From: Rostratula benghalensis
Lineage: Eukaryota > Chordata > Aves > Charadriiformes > Rostratulidae
DNA: 64,000 bases
NCBI GenBank assembly: GCA_013399305.1
Contig: VXAI01000028.1
Span: forward strand, 4,909,676 to 4,973,675
Direction of reading: 5' to 3'
The notes beneath the pieces are model-generated. The model saw only the letters and a list, made by a program, of their open reading frames with translations, did no database searches and was not told the DNA's origin. Every line of letters begins with the position of its first letter. Position 1 is the first letter of the stretch. Of the stretch, positions 50,609 to 63,799 are shown in pieces. Made by a program: the position numbers and the translations under genes.

Positions 50609-53600
50609 CTTCCCTAAAGCTAAGGAGCATCTCCTAACTGAAATGCTTGCGAACTGAAACATAGCAATACTGTTTAATTGCCCAAGTCCTTTATCATCTT
50701 TATCTCTACCCGGAGCAGAGAAGAGGTCTGTAGAGAAAGTATTGTCTCTTTGTAAGATCTGCCAATGTAGCTGAAAAAACAGACTAAATGTCTGCTGCAC
50801 AATCCCTTTCTCAGGTCTGTCTTCCACCAGAAGACCAAACATGTTCAGTGCATTTAGTGGGTCCCTCCCCTTATATGTGGTGAGAAATATATTAACATTA
50901 TTGCATGACTGTTCTTTTCTTTCCTTCTTTTTCTTGTGCACAGATGTCCAGAATGATTCCTGGAGGGTTTTGTGCAGGCTGGCTCTCCCAAAGCCCAGAG
51001 GCAGGTTCCTTTGTGGGGCGTTTCAGAGACAGATCCTACCACAGCTGCACCAAAATGCTCTGTGAACAATTCCCCTCTCACTCGGCGCCAGGGGGCATGC
51101 AGGGGTGCTATAAGCATCAATCCTCTCTCCCATGCACTCTTGGTATATGCCTGAATATGAATCACTTTAATGACAAATGTTTCAAAAACAAAGCTATAAA
51201 ATTCATAACTCAATTATTCACTTTAAATTGATCGTTTAGGTTGTTTCCTTCCACACACCCCACCCTCATTAACTTATTCTTGTGGGGAACATATTTATGA
51301 AGCCATGTGCTTCTCACATGGTTGAGGCTAAAAATAACTAGAAACTCATTCCAGCTAAAACTTAATTTAAAATCCAGTTTGCCAGCCTAGCAAAGACTAT
51401 AACTGGTTTCTTAGACTGGTTTCTTTATGTGTAGAGATAGCCTTAACCAGTCTTTTGAGTGCTGATTATTTCTGGATTCCCTGTACTCCTATTTTTTAAT
51501 ACACACACACGTTCCTGAGTCTAAGAAAAACCCCAGATTACATACAAAATTTATTTCTTCTGTCTGGACTTCCATTCAGGCAACAGGCAAACTTACTTTC
51601 TCTCATAAATGCATATATACACTGTGGAAATGGGCAGAATCAGCCCAGGTTTCACGTTTGGTTTGAGGGTTTCTTTGAGAGAGAGGCTTATCAAACATTG
51701 CAAGTATATTGTCTGAGTACTGAACTATTTTTCCCAGGTTCTTTTTGTTGGTGATTGGCAGATCAGATGCTTCAAAATGTCTGAACCCTCATGGGTCAAA
51801 TCCTTCTTCCGTTTAATTCAGTATGAGTTTTGTCACCCATTTTAAAGCCAAGACTGTAGCCCGTAATAGACAATTACACAATCCTTGGATGAAAGGGATG
51901 CTTTCTCCTTGCCCTAGATAATTAAGTCCAATGGACAATCTTTCCATTCCCATCACTAGTTGTTTTTTTAATTGGTCTTGAGATGACTGTGTCCTGAGCT
52001 CTAAGGGTTGAAATCCTTTAGAAAAAAGATTTTCCGCGGGTAGTTTATGAATATGTGGGGCAGCAACAAGCAGCTAAGAAAAGTAAATATATTGTCAGTC
52101 ATCTCAGGAACTGCACAGGGATCCATATGTCTACTGAAAAAAAAAAATACAGCAGTCCACATTAAAAACTAGAAGGAAGACCATTGATTTTGCTATTGTT
52201 ATGCTATTTGTGGAAGGGATTTTGGTCTCATAAAAATGCTTAGATCTGTGGAGAAGCTCTTTGTTCTTCTGATTTGAATGCTTTTCTGTCTGAATCCCAC
52301 TACTCATTTCTACAGTGCTAGACACTATTTATTAAAACACATACTCCTTTTTGCTTTGAGAAGTCACACCGTTTAATGATGTTGCATTCTCTCTGTCCAA
52401 TGGTACAGAAGAGGTCATTTCCCTTTCTGTAAACTAGTTGCTATTTGAACTAGACGTTATTCTGTACACTGGTCTGTCTGGTCCCTTCCTTTCTTACAGG
52501 TCCTTCTAGGTCACTTCTCGCATGGTAAAGTTTCCTTGATGCTGGCTGTCACATGGAATTTTTCATCTACTGGTTCCTAGTTTTGATATAGTTACCACTT
52601 AAAAACTAACTGAAATGGCAGTCAGAGAATATTTTCAGCATTATTTTCTCCCTGTCCTTCACAGCCTTTGCTTCTGATCACTTCTCCCCAAGCAACTGTT
52701 TTTTGTCCACTTTTGCACACAGGTTATTAGGGTTCCCTTGGCATCAAGCAATGCATGGGAGTATTTTTGTTACATAATTTCTGCTATGTTTTTCTGCTCC
52801 GAATTTCTTCATTGTTCCATTGTCCACTTGGAATTTGCTTGGAGTTTGTTTCTGTTTTCCTTCAGCTTCGTTTAGATTTCTCAGTTTTGTGTTATCTATC
52901 AAGTTTAGCACATCATTTCTCAGTTTCTTCCCCAAAATTGTTAATAATGCAATCCAGAGCTCTGAGACTAATTTATATTACATTATATTCATATATATGC
53001 ACATATATATGTGTGTGTAATTATTTAATTGTTTGTTTTAATTTTTACTATTTATATAAATTTCATCCAGTGGTAGAATTTTGCCCGTTCAACCCTGATT
53101 GTTCAGCTCATTTAATGATCTCTAGCAGGAGTCTTTCTGTGAGGCTAAGTAAGCTTTGTCTGTTATTTTGCTGAAGCAGTCAAAGAATGCTAGTGGACTG
53201 GAGAGGTATCTTATCTCTTTTCATGTTATGCTTGCAAGTCTTCTATTTCTTTAATGATCTTATTGACTAGTTCACTTGGTACTGATACCTACAATAAGTA
53301 GATGCCATTATAGATAAAGCCACTGTGCTACATGAACCAGAAGTGTTTGTAGTCTAACTGCTTCCAAAAGAGAATTACCATGTGTTTTCTAGAGACAGAA
53401 TTAAAGCTGCCACACTTAACTCATTTGAAAAGATTTTGTAGCCTTGGTGATCACAAGAGGGAGACAAAATAGAGCAATTCAAACATTTTAATTTTCATTT
53501 ATTTTCCCCCAAGATGCCCTGTCCAATTTCCTGTCCAATTTAAATTAGTTTATCAGGCAGTAATCTAAGTCTGGGATTCCTGGAAGGGTTCAGGCTCAGC

Positions 53601-56600
53601 ACCCTTAACCACTGCTAACATTCGTGTCATCTAATGCACCAACAACCATCAGCTTTTAGTTCCACACATACACAACTGATCTATTTAAAATCTAGTACCT
53701 CACATTGTATTATCCAGGAATGCCTTCCAGCTCTTTTATATCTATATCTGTTTTACACATAGATTTGTCTATCTATCTATTTCACTTAGGGGTATGATTT
53801 TTTTTTTTAAATTGAAACTGTTAAATTACTGAAAGCCCTTATGATGGTAAGATTAACAGCAAAAGATGCTTCATACTGGTATAGCTTATTCCTGCAGACA
53901 GGAACACACTTTCTGTTTGCATCATCTCTACCTGCAGAGAGCAGACAGTTGTATCACAGTATTTAAGTATCCCAGCTTCATATTAGAAAAGTTAAGATGA
54001 TACACAAAGCCTGTGTCCTCTAGCCTCATGGAACCATCAGGACTAAAAAGGGCATAAATCAGATTTAAAGCATTTTGGCACATGCATGCTAAAAACTAGC
54101 ATTTAAAACAAAATTATTTGTTAAGGAAATTTCACCATTGGCTTGTTACAAAAGGCAGGATATTCAGAGTTAGCACTCCTCCATCACCTTTCATGCACGT
54201 GCACGCTGAAACCAGTACTCTTACACGCAGTATACTGTGGGCTTTAGCCGCTCCCCATGTCTACACGGCCTGGTTTCTGCAGCCTCATCTGGCGGTAGTG
54301 ACCTCCACAGTATGGCCACTCTGCAGCCACAAACCCCAGCGTGGGCAAGACTCTCCAGTGGAGGTTTTGGGGCTCTTCAAGGCAGGCTCACCAGCACTGC
54401 TGGTTGCAAGTGCCCAGAGCTAAGTAGATGGGAGTTCACATCTGCAGCTACTGGGGTTTGTCTTCTGCTTTGAAGCCTCTTTGGTTTCATTATTTCCTCT
54501 GTATATGTCAGCATTAGAAGTGCAAGTTTTAAAAAAATCCCAATGATTTAATATATTCTGTAGCTTGAACCTTGAGCTTCATAAGAGCAAAAGAGTGGAT
54601 ATCAATCCAGGCTCTAACTATCACACAAACACCCAGTGATTAATTACACAAGCTTTTGTGTGGACCAAACTCAGTGCAGCTCCAGGGAATTAGAGGCAGG
54701 TATCTGAGGACAAAATCTGGCTTGCTGTTTGGCAGCAACAAGGATTTGGAAACCCCATCCTCCACCACATCCATGAAAAATCAAAGGATGGCAAGCAGTA
54801 GACAAAGTTCTGTTCTCTTGGAAACAAAGAGCTGCCAAAATGTTCGTGTCAGGTTGTTTTTTGTTGGTTTTTTTTCTTGTCTTTTGGGCAGGCAGAGCTG
54901 GGTTGCAGCCGAGCTGTTCACAGCCTCACCCGCACCCAGGGAGCACGGCTGCTGGGCCCAAAACCAGAAAGCACAAAGAGTTTATTAAGTGTGCACGTGT
55001 TTCGGGGAGCCCTGTAACAGTTTGTGTGCAGGGGGGTTGTTTAAGCATATCGATGATTTGGAGTGTCGACTTCAACATCTCATTATATCCTTTAATGAAA
55101 CTACTGGCAATGAGGTAGGAATTTTGTTTCATTTGGTTTGAATTTCTAAAAAGCATAATTTCAGCAATTTTTCTCTGTTCTTAAACACACACACAGAAAT
55201 TGCTTTAGACAGGAAGAATTTTCTAAATTGAGTTAGACTTGAATCAAATAAATGAAGACCTATTTTTAAAAACTACTGTGGTACTTTGCATTCTTACAAA
55301 AATTCTTGTATTCCCAATTGTTTTTCAGTAAACTTTCATCAGTCTGTTTAAAGTGTGAATATTCATATTTCAAACATCTGGCTTGCAAATCAAGCATTTC
55401 AGAAGAACTATATCCTCACTACAGAATTGTCAGTAAAACTTCAGCAACAACCAACTTGTTTCCTTGCCAAGGGCCAGTTCTACATTATTCACGCAAATAG
55501 ATTTTTTTCCCGTTGCCTGGAATAGGAGCAGAATCCATCCTGAATTAGTGGCCCCCTGGTTTAATCCATGACAAGAGACAAACAAATAGACCCTTTGAAA
55601 TGAGTTTCATCTTTTGTGTCCCATTTGTTGTCTGAAGCAGGTGTCAATTGGATCTTTTCCTGTCTCTCCGTGGTTGAAAAGCAACATGTTGTAGTTAAAT
55701 CCACTTGTAAATTGTAGTATTTTGCAAACTCCCCCAGGGTTCTACTAAAAAGCTACTTCAGGTTAAGTGCCAGAAGTCAAAAAAGGGTTAATTCGCCTTT
55801 TCCCCCCTCTCTCACTCCATTTCTCGTTCTACTTCAAGTTATTTCTTGTTTAAAAAAGATCTCTCTGGTGTCTCCATATACAGTAAAAAGACTCTTCATA
55901 CACAAGGGTCTGATCCTGCCTGCACCAAAGTTCACTTATTTGTAAATCATTGAAAAGAATTTCCTTTTATAGTGGGCCCAGCCACAAATTTTCTATTTTC
56001 TTGAGCCAGTAATCTTATCAACCACCTGCTTTGTGGATCTAGCACTAGAAACAGCCTCAGAGGTTTTAATCTCATGAAGGAGTGACTCTGAAACTAAAAC
56101 TGCAAGAAACTGGCCAGAATGCCCTGCCCTTGGATCAGACTGGTGGACTATCCAGAAAAAAACCACCAGCAGTAGCTTCAGTAACAACAATAAGCCCACA
56201 CAACCCACGTTGTAAGAGAATGACATTGTGTATATGTGACATATGACATTATGTTATGTGATATAACTGCATAAAATGAACAACTGTTATAGCCAGCCCA
56301 GTAGAAAGATGAAGCCTGAGGGTGGTCAGATGGGGCTGTGCTGTTATTCAGTGGTTCTTGTCCCATTTTTCTATCAGTCTTTCTAAACCCTCCCATAAGG
56401 ATTTGTGGAGGGTCGCACCACCTCCCGAAGACTGTTCTCACTGCACTGGGATGTTACTGATAAGCAGAGCAGAAAAATCTCAGTTGTTGATTAGCATCAC
56501 AGAACTGTCTCAGGCAGCAAGGTGGAGCTCCAGGTACTGCTCTGTCTGTGCCGTTTTGTTTCACACTTGCTATTGTCTTCAGGATACTGGAGGAACAAAA

Positions 56601-56700
56601 ATCTCCTACAGACAGGTCAGCTGTCTTGAATAAACACGTACTTTGATCTTCAGCAATTTCCTCAGTCCTCTGTTACCAGATTGTTGCACATTCAAATTGC

Positions 56701-56722
56701 TCTCCCTCCCTCCCTCCCTCCC
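56701..56722. repeat. (TCCC)5 tract
   Basis: Five TCCC units (56703-56722). The minus strand is (GGGA)5 and can meet the rule for G-quadruplex formation. Confidence 0.9.
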
Positions 56723-59540
56723 AAGGGCTGAGCACTGCTCTGAACCCACTATAGCCATGTATAGGGCAGCCTCCAGCCAGCCCAGCCCTGTGTCTCCAAC
56801 CAACCAGAGCAATTCCTCCAAAACTTCTGCCTGTGGCATGACTAGGAGAGATGTTTGTGCCTTTTTGCCAGACACTCACAGATCCTCCCTCATCTTCGCT
56901 GGCCCCAGTCACATGTCTGCTGCAGAAGCTCTCCAAGCACCTTTCTCCAACTTAGCTCTGTGCTCTTACCATCTCATCCAGATCCATCGAGACTTTTACC
57001 ATCCCACTGTGGACAGCAGGTGAAGCTGTTGCTATCCAAACGGTGCTTGAGAGCACCAGCGATGTGCACATTTGTTTGCCAGACAGCATGCTTGAAGTTG
57101 GGTAGCAGGGAATGTTTTTCTTAGAATTAAATGCTTTAGATGAGAGGCCCCATATTCTCTGTTTTCTTTCTGCATTACTTTATTTGACATAATATGATCC
57201 TCTTTTAAAGGCACATTTCAAATTATTCCTGTCCACTGCTGGCTGGGAAACTCCCCAAGGGCTCTATGACTGCTTGTTATTATGATTATCATTGTAGGTG
57301 CTCTGGCATTGCAAACACGGGCACCACTATGTTAAAAGCTACACTACGGGAGGATACATAAACCAGCCTGCATTTTACTGGTGGAAGGAACATCTAATCC
57401 AACTGCCCACCCTTTGTCCAGCACAAATGAATTTGAAACCTTAGCAACTTAGTAAAATAACATTAAGAGAAGGAACACATGTTAGTTTAAATTATTTCTT
57501 CACCTGCAGTAACAACTATGAGCCTATTCCCACTGTTTCCTTACAGCATGCCACACATGGCTGTGTAACACATATGCCTTCACTAAGTACATTGTCACAC
57601 TCCCTGCAGAAGTGTGCAGTTACTTCCCATTTTTTTTCCTGCATCTCAGCAAATATATATGCTTTAAAAGACTGATCCAGATCATTCAGGCATCTCTGCA
57701 GGGAACACAGCATTTGTTATCAGGCTTAGATTTGAGGTACCACTGGATTTCAGAGAAAGGGGTGCCTGGCAGGGAAAAAGCCTTCCCTCACTCTCCATGT
57801 TTCTGCCACCTTTGTTGAACAAAGTCTCTCTGTAATGACAAGACTGTAGCCTTTTTCCACTTGCTTGGGTACATGATGTGGAGTAATTATTTGGAAACAT
57901 TTTCTAGAGACCCTGTTGTGGAAAAGAAGAGGATATTTATCACCAATACCATTTAGCTCCTAAGGCACTGGCTCCAAACTGAGCTGAGAAACCTCAGTGT
58001 AAATTCAGCACACTCGTAGTACAGGCATTGGAATATGCAGTTTTCAAAACATTGCGTTTCACTGATGTGGCATAATTTTGACTGGACAAAGCACTGCACT
58101 ATGATAGATAGTTCCTCAAGTAGAAGAACTGTTCTAGTAAGAACTAATAAAATAAACCCCCTGAAGACCTTCTCCAGGAGGCATAGCAATGCCAAGGAGA
58201 TCCTTACCTGTGCCAGTGCAGCAGTGCACTAGCAGCAGTCCAAGCCACCTTGTACAGGCTGTGCTCCAGCCGTGTTAAATCACCTAAGTGAAGTCAGGTG
58301 ATGCTTACCATCTGAAGCAACCAAGAAATGAGCTATTCTCTCTTTAATACTCTGTGGGAATGAAACTCTCCTTGCAATGTGTACTGTTAAATCCTTTTTT
58401 TTTCCTTTTTTATGAGACAGTCAGTTCTTCATTTCACACACCATCACAGCATTTGCTGTGAAATCCTCCTTTCCTTTCCCTGCTGTAGAGCTGTCCTTCA
58501 GCCACTCAGCTGGCTTTCTGAATGTATTTTATTCTTTTTTAATTAAGTTCCTGATATCCAGAGTCACGAAAGTAGCCTTGGAAAAAAGCCAAATGCAAGC
58601 CAGTAATGTGGTATTTTCCCTAGAGAAATGAAGGGTTGAAGACCATAGTTGAGGAAGGTGCAAATCGCTCCGTTTATCTCTATTTCTTTGTTTTTTCAGC
58701 TATCAGAAAGGCTGCTCATCTGCTACGCTGCTGAACGTAGGACCAGACTTGTCAGAAGCAATGAGCCAACTTAAGTCTCAGTCACAGAAACCTCTTATGG
58801 TGATTTACAACTTTTTCCACCCATCAACTTGGTCAGGGCCACCTCCTCACTCTGCTGTTAGCTCCCACTGGGATGTGTTTGTGTAAAGCTCCTTCTCTGC
58901 AGTACCCACTGCCATGCACTCACAGGTGGCCTGCATAGATACGCAGAGGTAAGCCACCACATTTTTCATTATTGTATGTAATAATTTAAATATAGTGATA
59001 AATTTGACTGAGTCACTTTTAATGGATGAGCCAATTTAAAGGCTCATCTCTGCCAAAACGGGGAGCTGCCTCCCTGCTTGGGTCAGGGGACCAGCTCTGC
59101 CACATGGCTGGCACCACAGCCAGAAAAAACACCTGGGAAGCATTCACTTCACCTGATGTGCTGCAACTCGCTGAGCCAAGGTAGCTCATTCAGGTTTCTG
59201 AGCCTTTATTCCATGTGTAGCACTCGTCTCGGCTAAATCAATCCAGGCACTTCTGCAGCGATAAAACTGCGTTCAGAGGAAAGGCTTTTGCTGGTTTAAC
59301 TGTGTTTCTCTAAAGAGGCAAAAATTGCCTTGTGGCAAGCTCTTGTGAAAGTCAGCAGAATTTAGGCTCTTTGGGCAACTTTTGAAAAATGTTGCCCAGT
59401 GTGCTGATTCCCACAGTCCCGGACTGCCGCATCTTGGCAAATACTACAGTGCAGTTGCACATCATCAGTAGAAAAATATGCAGTATATTGAAAAGTGAAA
59501 ATGTGGCAAAGTAAAATAAACAGAATTCGGTATTAAAAAG

Positions 59541-59577
59541 AAACAAACAAACAAACACACAACAACAAAAAAACCCA
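59541..59577. repeat. (AAAC)n/(AAC)n low-complexity tract
   Basis: aaacaaacaaacaaacacac followed by aacaacaaaaaaaccc. A similar A-rich tract lies at 62659-62695. Confidence 0.8.
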
Positions 59578-59921
59578 GGTGAGAAACTGGGCTGGACTGT
59601 ATTCTGCATTTCCATATTCCATAATTTAGACTACTCATTCTACATTTCCACTTTGGCTTCAAGTTTTAATAAAGTAGCCACTGAATTTCCAGTCTGTCAC
59701 AGAAGGCACTGCAGAATTAAAGAAATCTTGACCCAGCCATTAGACTCTGCTGGTGGCAAAATATGTAGACAGGAAGAAAAGCACCAGTCTAGGAAAATGG
59801 AGAACTCTAAGCTAATCAGATCTTTTAAAAAGTCAGTGGTTACTATTCAAGTTGTAATTTATTGAGATAAAGAAACCATGCATCACAGAAAGACTTACAT
59901 TTCCTGCAGGGGAAGGTAATT

Positions 59922-59960
59922 ATTTTTTTTCTTCTTTTTTTTTCTTTTTTTTTTTTTTCC
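59922..59960. repeat. T-rich low-complexity tract
   Basis: Runs of T broken by single C bases. It could be the poly(A) tail of a minus-strand retroposed copy, but I recognise no element next to it and no target-site duplication. Confidence 0.75.
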
Positions 59961-60330
59961 TGAGAAGACCCTTGTGTGTGCATTTGAAGCTTATAGCTAA
60001 GAGAGAGGTTGGAGCTAGAAGCTAATCAGCCATTCTGTCTCCTATCTGCTGATCTGCTGATGTTGGGGGAAGGGGAATGTGGGCAAACAGGCATTAAATT
60101 CCACTGGCAGGCGACAGGAAGGTATTCCTTGATAAGCAGCATCCAAGATGATGAGCCGTAAAGCAAAGCCCCTGTGAGGATGCAGGGGAAGAGGCAAGCA
60201 GAGCTTTAGCCATCTGTCTCAACCCAGGCTTGCTCAATGCTTGCCAGAGCAGAGGTCACCACCAACAATAATAACCCTCAAGAAGCCAGACGTATGCTTT
60301 CCATTCACCAATAATCTACAAAGCGTCTTA

Positions 60331-60403
60331 GGGTGAAATCCTGGCTCCTCTGAAGTCAATGGGAGCTTTGCCAACGACTTCAGTGGAGCCAGGTTTTCAT
60401 CCC
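60331..60403. repeat. Palindromic (foldback) repeat copy C, best preserved, 73 bp
   Basis: Left arm at 60331-60357 (gggtgaaatcctggctcctc, then tgaagtc) is the reverse complement of the right arm at 60376-60403 (gacttcagtggagccaggtt, then ttcatccc) with only a few mismatches. An 18-base loop separates them. This is the intact form of the copies at 29430 and 34558. Confidence 0.8.
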
Positions 60404-63400
60404 AGATAATTTTAAAGCAACCCCCAGGCTTAAAGATAAAACAACAGCATCCTGGGAGTGGGTGCAGGCAGGAGTGAGCTGAGGAGGGCAGACAGGGTTC
60501 TACTAGCTATGCTACTCTGAAAAGCTACCTCTCTTACAGGCAGGATGCTTCCACGGTCTTGGAGCAATACCAAGATTGACAATAAAGGCGTCAAGTGGAC
60601 GAGCAAGTAAGCACTGGTATCTTTTAACCAGTGGGACAACTGGGGTGCAGGACCCAAGTGAGCCATGATCCTCTGACGTAAAACTCACTGATGCTCTCAC
60701 CTCTACACCCTCCTCACTTCTGACATAAAGCATATAAAGTGACTTCTGTTGTTTATATTATAGCATACTGTATTTTGTTCTTTCCCCCTCATCCAGCAAT
60801 TCTCACATTGGCCTTGAAGGATGTCACCTAGTGGCAGTCATCCAAAAGGAGGATTTTCACACTTGACCGGGTACAATCAATGTACTATTCTTTCAGTCGC
60901 TCAGATCGCCCGCTTCGATAAAGCACTGTTTTCTCAGGCAATATTTTGTTTCTCAGGACTCGTAACATCAGGCGTAGGTGTAGTGGGGTTTGCTCTAGGC
61001 AGTGCAGTGGACAGCATGTGGGATGGGCAGCCATGATGGCAAGAAGCAGGACATGCCAGGGAGGGCATTGCAAATTTGACCCCAGACACAGTTTCTTGAC
61101 CTTGAGCACTGAAGGTGGCACAGTGGCTGTGGTTAACTGTTGTACCTTTTTGTTGACAGGCATCTCGCAGCACAATTACTGCAGCCAACAAATCCCTGCA
61201 ACACCTCCCTAGGAGAGAGTCCTCACCATGTGGTGGAGGCTGCAACATGGACAGCTGCATCTCCCTTTCAAAGCTGTGCAATGAGGAACATAGGATCCAT
61301 GGGGCTCAAGACAAGCAGGACATCAGATGATGAGCTACCATGGCTTACTGATTCCTCACATTTCTACCTGACCATAATCATTGCTTGCAGCATCACAAAT
61401 GCTGTCTAAAATGTGTAAATTTAATCCTGTTTCGAAGAGCTTGGGCCCAATGTGTTTCCCCTGGCACTGGTGAGGGGCTGGGAATGCAGAGGAGCCAAGT
61501 CTGCATTTATTGCCGGAGGGAAGAGAGATGGAAGGTAAAGGCAGGGGGTGGAGGAGTGAGGTGTGAGCTGTGAACCTTCACAGAGAAGGAGATATCAAAG
61601 GAACACACACCTCCTTTGCCCCAGCACCACTGTCAGACCCAGTTGCTGATTTACCTCCCTGCTGGGGGCTCATAACAACTTTGTGGGAGGAGCATCCCCC
61701 TCAGGCTACCAGTGGATCTCCTCCCCCAGGCGAACCTTGATTTCATTTTCCAGGGACTAAATGGGAGCTGCTGGAGCAAGTGTTCATCCAGCTGGGAAAA
61801 GAGAGCTTTTTCTCTTGCTTTTAAGTCCATCTCCCCTACAGGTTGTGACTCAGCCATCTGGATTCACCAATGAAGTCATCTGCTGATTTAATGGTGTGAA
61901 TTAAATTGGTACTACAGCCCAGGCGTGTGTATACTCTCCTCTCTGGTCGCTTCCAGTGTAGCCACACAGGCAGTATCACTGCACCCAAGTGCCACTTTGA
62001 CACTGACTTTTTCAAGTGGGAAGAGGCTTCAGTTTCTTGCTGCCACACAGTCGCTGCTAATAGTAGCAGTGCTCTGTCCCTTACTGCCTTTGCACAACAG
62101 CTTAATGCATAAAACTTAATGTCCCACGAGGAAGCGCGCACCAGTATGGGCCCATCTCATCTGGATTAAAGATGTCTTGCGTTTCAGTCTCTTTCATAAG
62201 GCGAGGGAGAACTTACATTACCCAGAGCTCAGCGGCAGATCCATGTGTGTGTTTTTCACCAGGCTGTCACTTGGACTGTTTCGCATTACGAGCCTACAGT
62301 CTCGCTCTGGCTGACGATTTGTACTATTAAGCTCTGAAATACAGAACTCACGTGCCAACTTTCCACTTTTCTTCAACGCCGGGATCCACTGACAGCTACT
62401 AGGTAGGGTCAGGCTTTGGCAAACCTGGGAGGACAGTTCTCCTGCCTCTTTGCTGCCCACCTCTCCAGACCTGCCTCCTTTAACCACCTCAATTGGTGGT
62501 CACTGCCTGTTGGCATGCTTGCCCAGAGGCACCGCTGCCAGCCACCAGGATCACAGCAAGGGTAGCAGGGAGAGCCCAGGCCAAGAAATGACAGCTGAAA
62601 GTACATCAGTCTTTTTATCTTCTCAATATTTTGATTAGTCTGAGGAATGTTTGGGTAAAAAAAAAAAAAGGCAAAAAAACAACAACAAAAAAAACCTCAA
62701 CCACATTTTTTTAAAACCGCATGATGGTCCCACAGGCTGTTATGGCTTTATACAATGTTCAATAGCCCTGTATGATTTCCCGTGTAAGCAAGAGCATCGG
62801 TGCAGTATCAGGTATTTATCAACAAGTGATTTCATGAGCCAGAGGGATTGTACCTCGCTGTGATGTGCTCAGGACAGCCGCATGGAAGTCCCTGCCCTGC
62901 ACAATCATCTGCGCTGATAGTTTCTACTGCAGTGCTAATGTGGAACATTTGCAGATTAAAAATCCTTAAATCTCAAGGTTTCGGTTTTGTGGTTTTTGGT
63001 CACATCTTTAACAATACTCCAGTGCAATTATTTTAACCATATTGCTGCATTGCTGCCTGATGGTTAATCATTTACAGTAGTTATCACTGGAAAGGAAACC
63101 TGTCTAGAAGGGTACAAGACATCATTCTGACTCATTCACGACCACAGCCTTCAGATGCACCAAGACCTTCCACAAGCTCCAACTCTCCTCGTGCCCCAAA
63201 TATCCCCAAATCTGCCAGTTTCCTGGGTCCCACAACATGCCTCAGCTCCTCCTGGCACTGCACACTGGAAGCACATCTCACCTTTAGGTTGCAGGAACCT
63301 TGCTGAGGACATCGGACTCCCACTGAAAATGTTTTAGATGAGGAACATGTAGTCCCCAATTTGCCCATTTGGGTTTTGTTGCAGTTCAGCCTCCCAGCTG

Positions 63401-63799
63401 TCACACAATTGCACAGGGCCTGATTGCTTGTGTCCTCATTTTTACGGAAAACACTCATAATTGTGGAAGAACAACAAAAAAGATTCCAAAACTCCCTTTT
63501 TTTTGTTTGTTCAGTGACTTTATTTATGTTTCAAGTTTACTTGAGCTGTGTTTGCTTTTCTTACACTGAACTGCATCTCCAGCACACAGAAAGAGGTTTA
63601 GCCCCATCACACTGGATGCAAAGATGCTTATTTAGAGCAAGTGATAATCCAACCCTCATTTTCACGTATTTTCAAATTCATGTCAATTTTACAGTTGAGG
63701 AGCCTCCCAACCCAGAGAGAAAGTGTTTTTCCACTATACTCAGGCACCCAGCATCCAAGAGGAAGGCAAACGACAGTGAGGACTGTAAAACCTCCAGTG

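Noticed and set aside
50854..51231. Overlapping open frames of 108-119 codons on both strands
   Set aside because: No recognisable homology or domain, opposite-strand shadows of each other, no splice or promoter context.
56606..57124. Cluster of open frames on both strands (up to 126 codons)
   Set aside because: Low-complexity C/T-rich sequence including the (TCCC)5 tract keeps frames open; serine/proline-rich content is a by-product.
57375..57430. Possible minus-strand CR1 scrap (ggaacatctaatccaactgc)
   Set aside because: Resembles a CR1 consensus over about 30 bases only, too short to call without an alignment.
59922..60100. Minus-strand retroposed copy with poly(A) tail
   Set aside because: The T-rich tract is there, but the adjacent sequence is not recognisable and no flanking target-site duplication was found.
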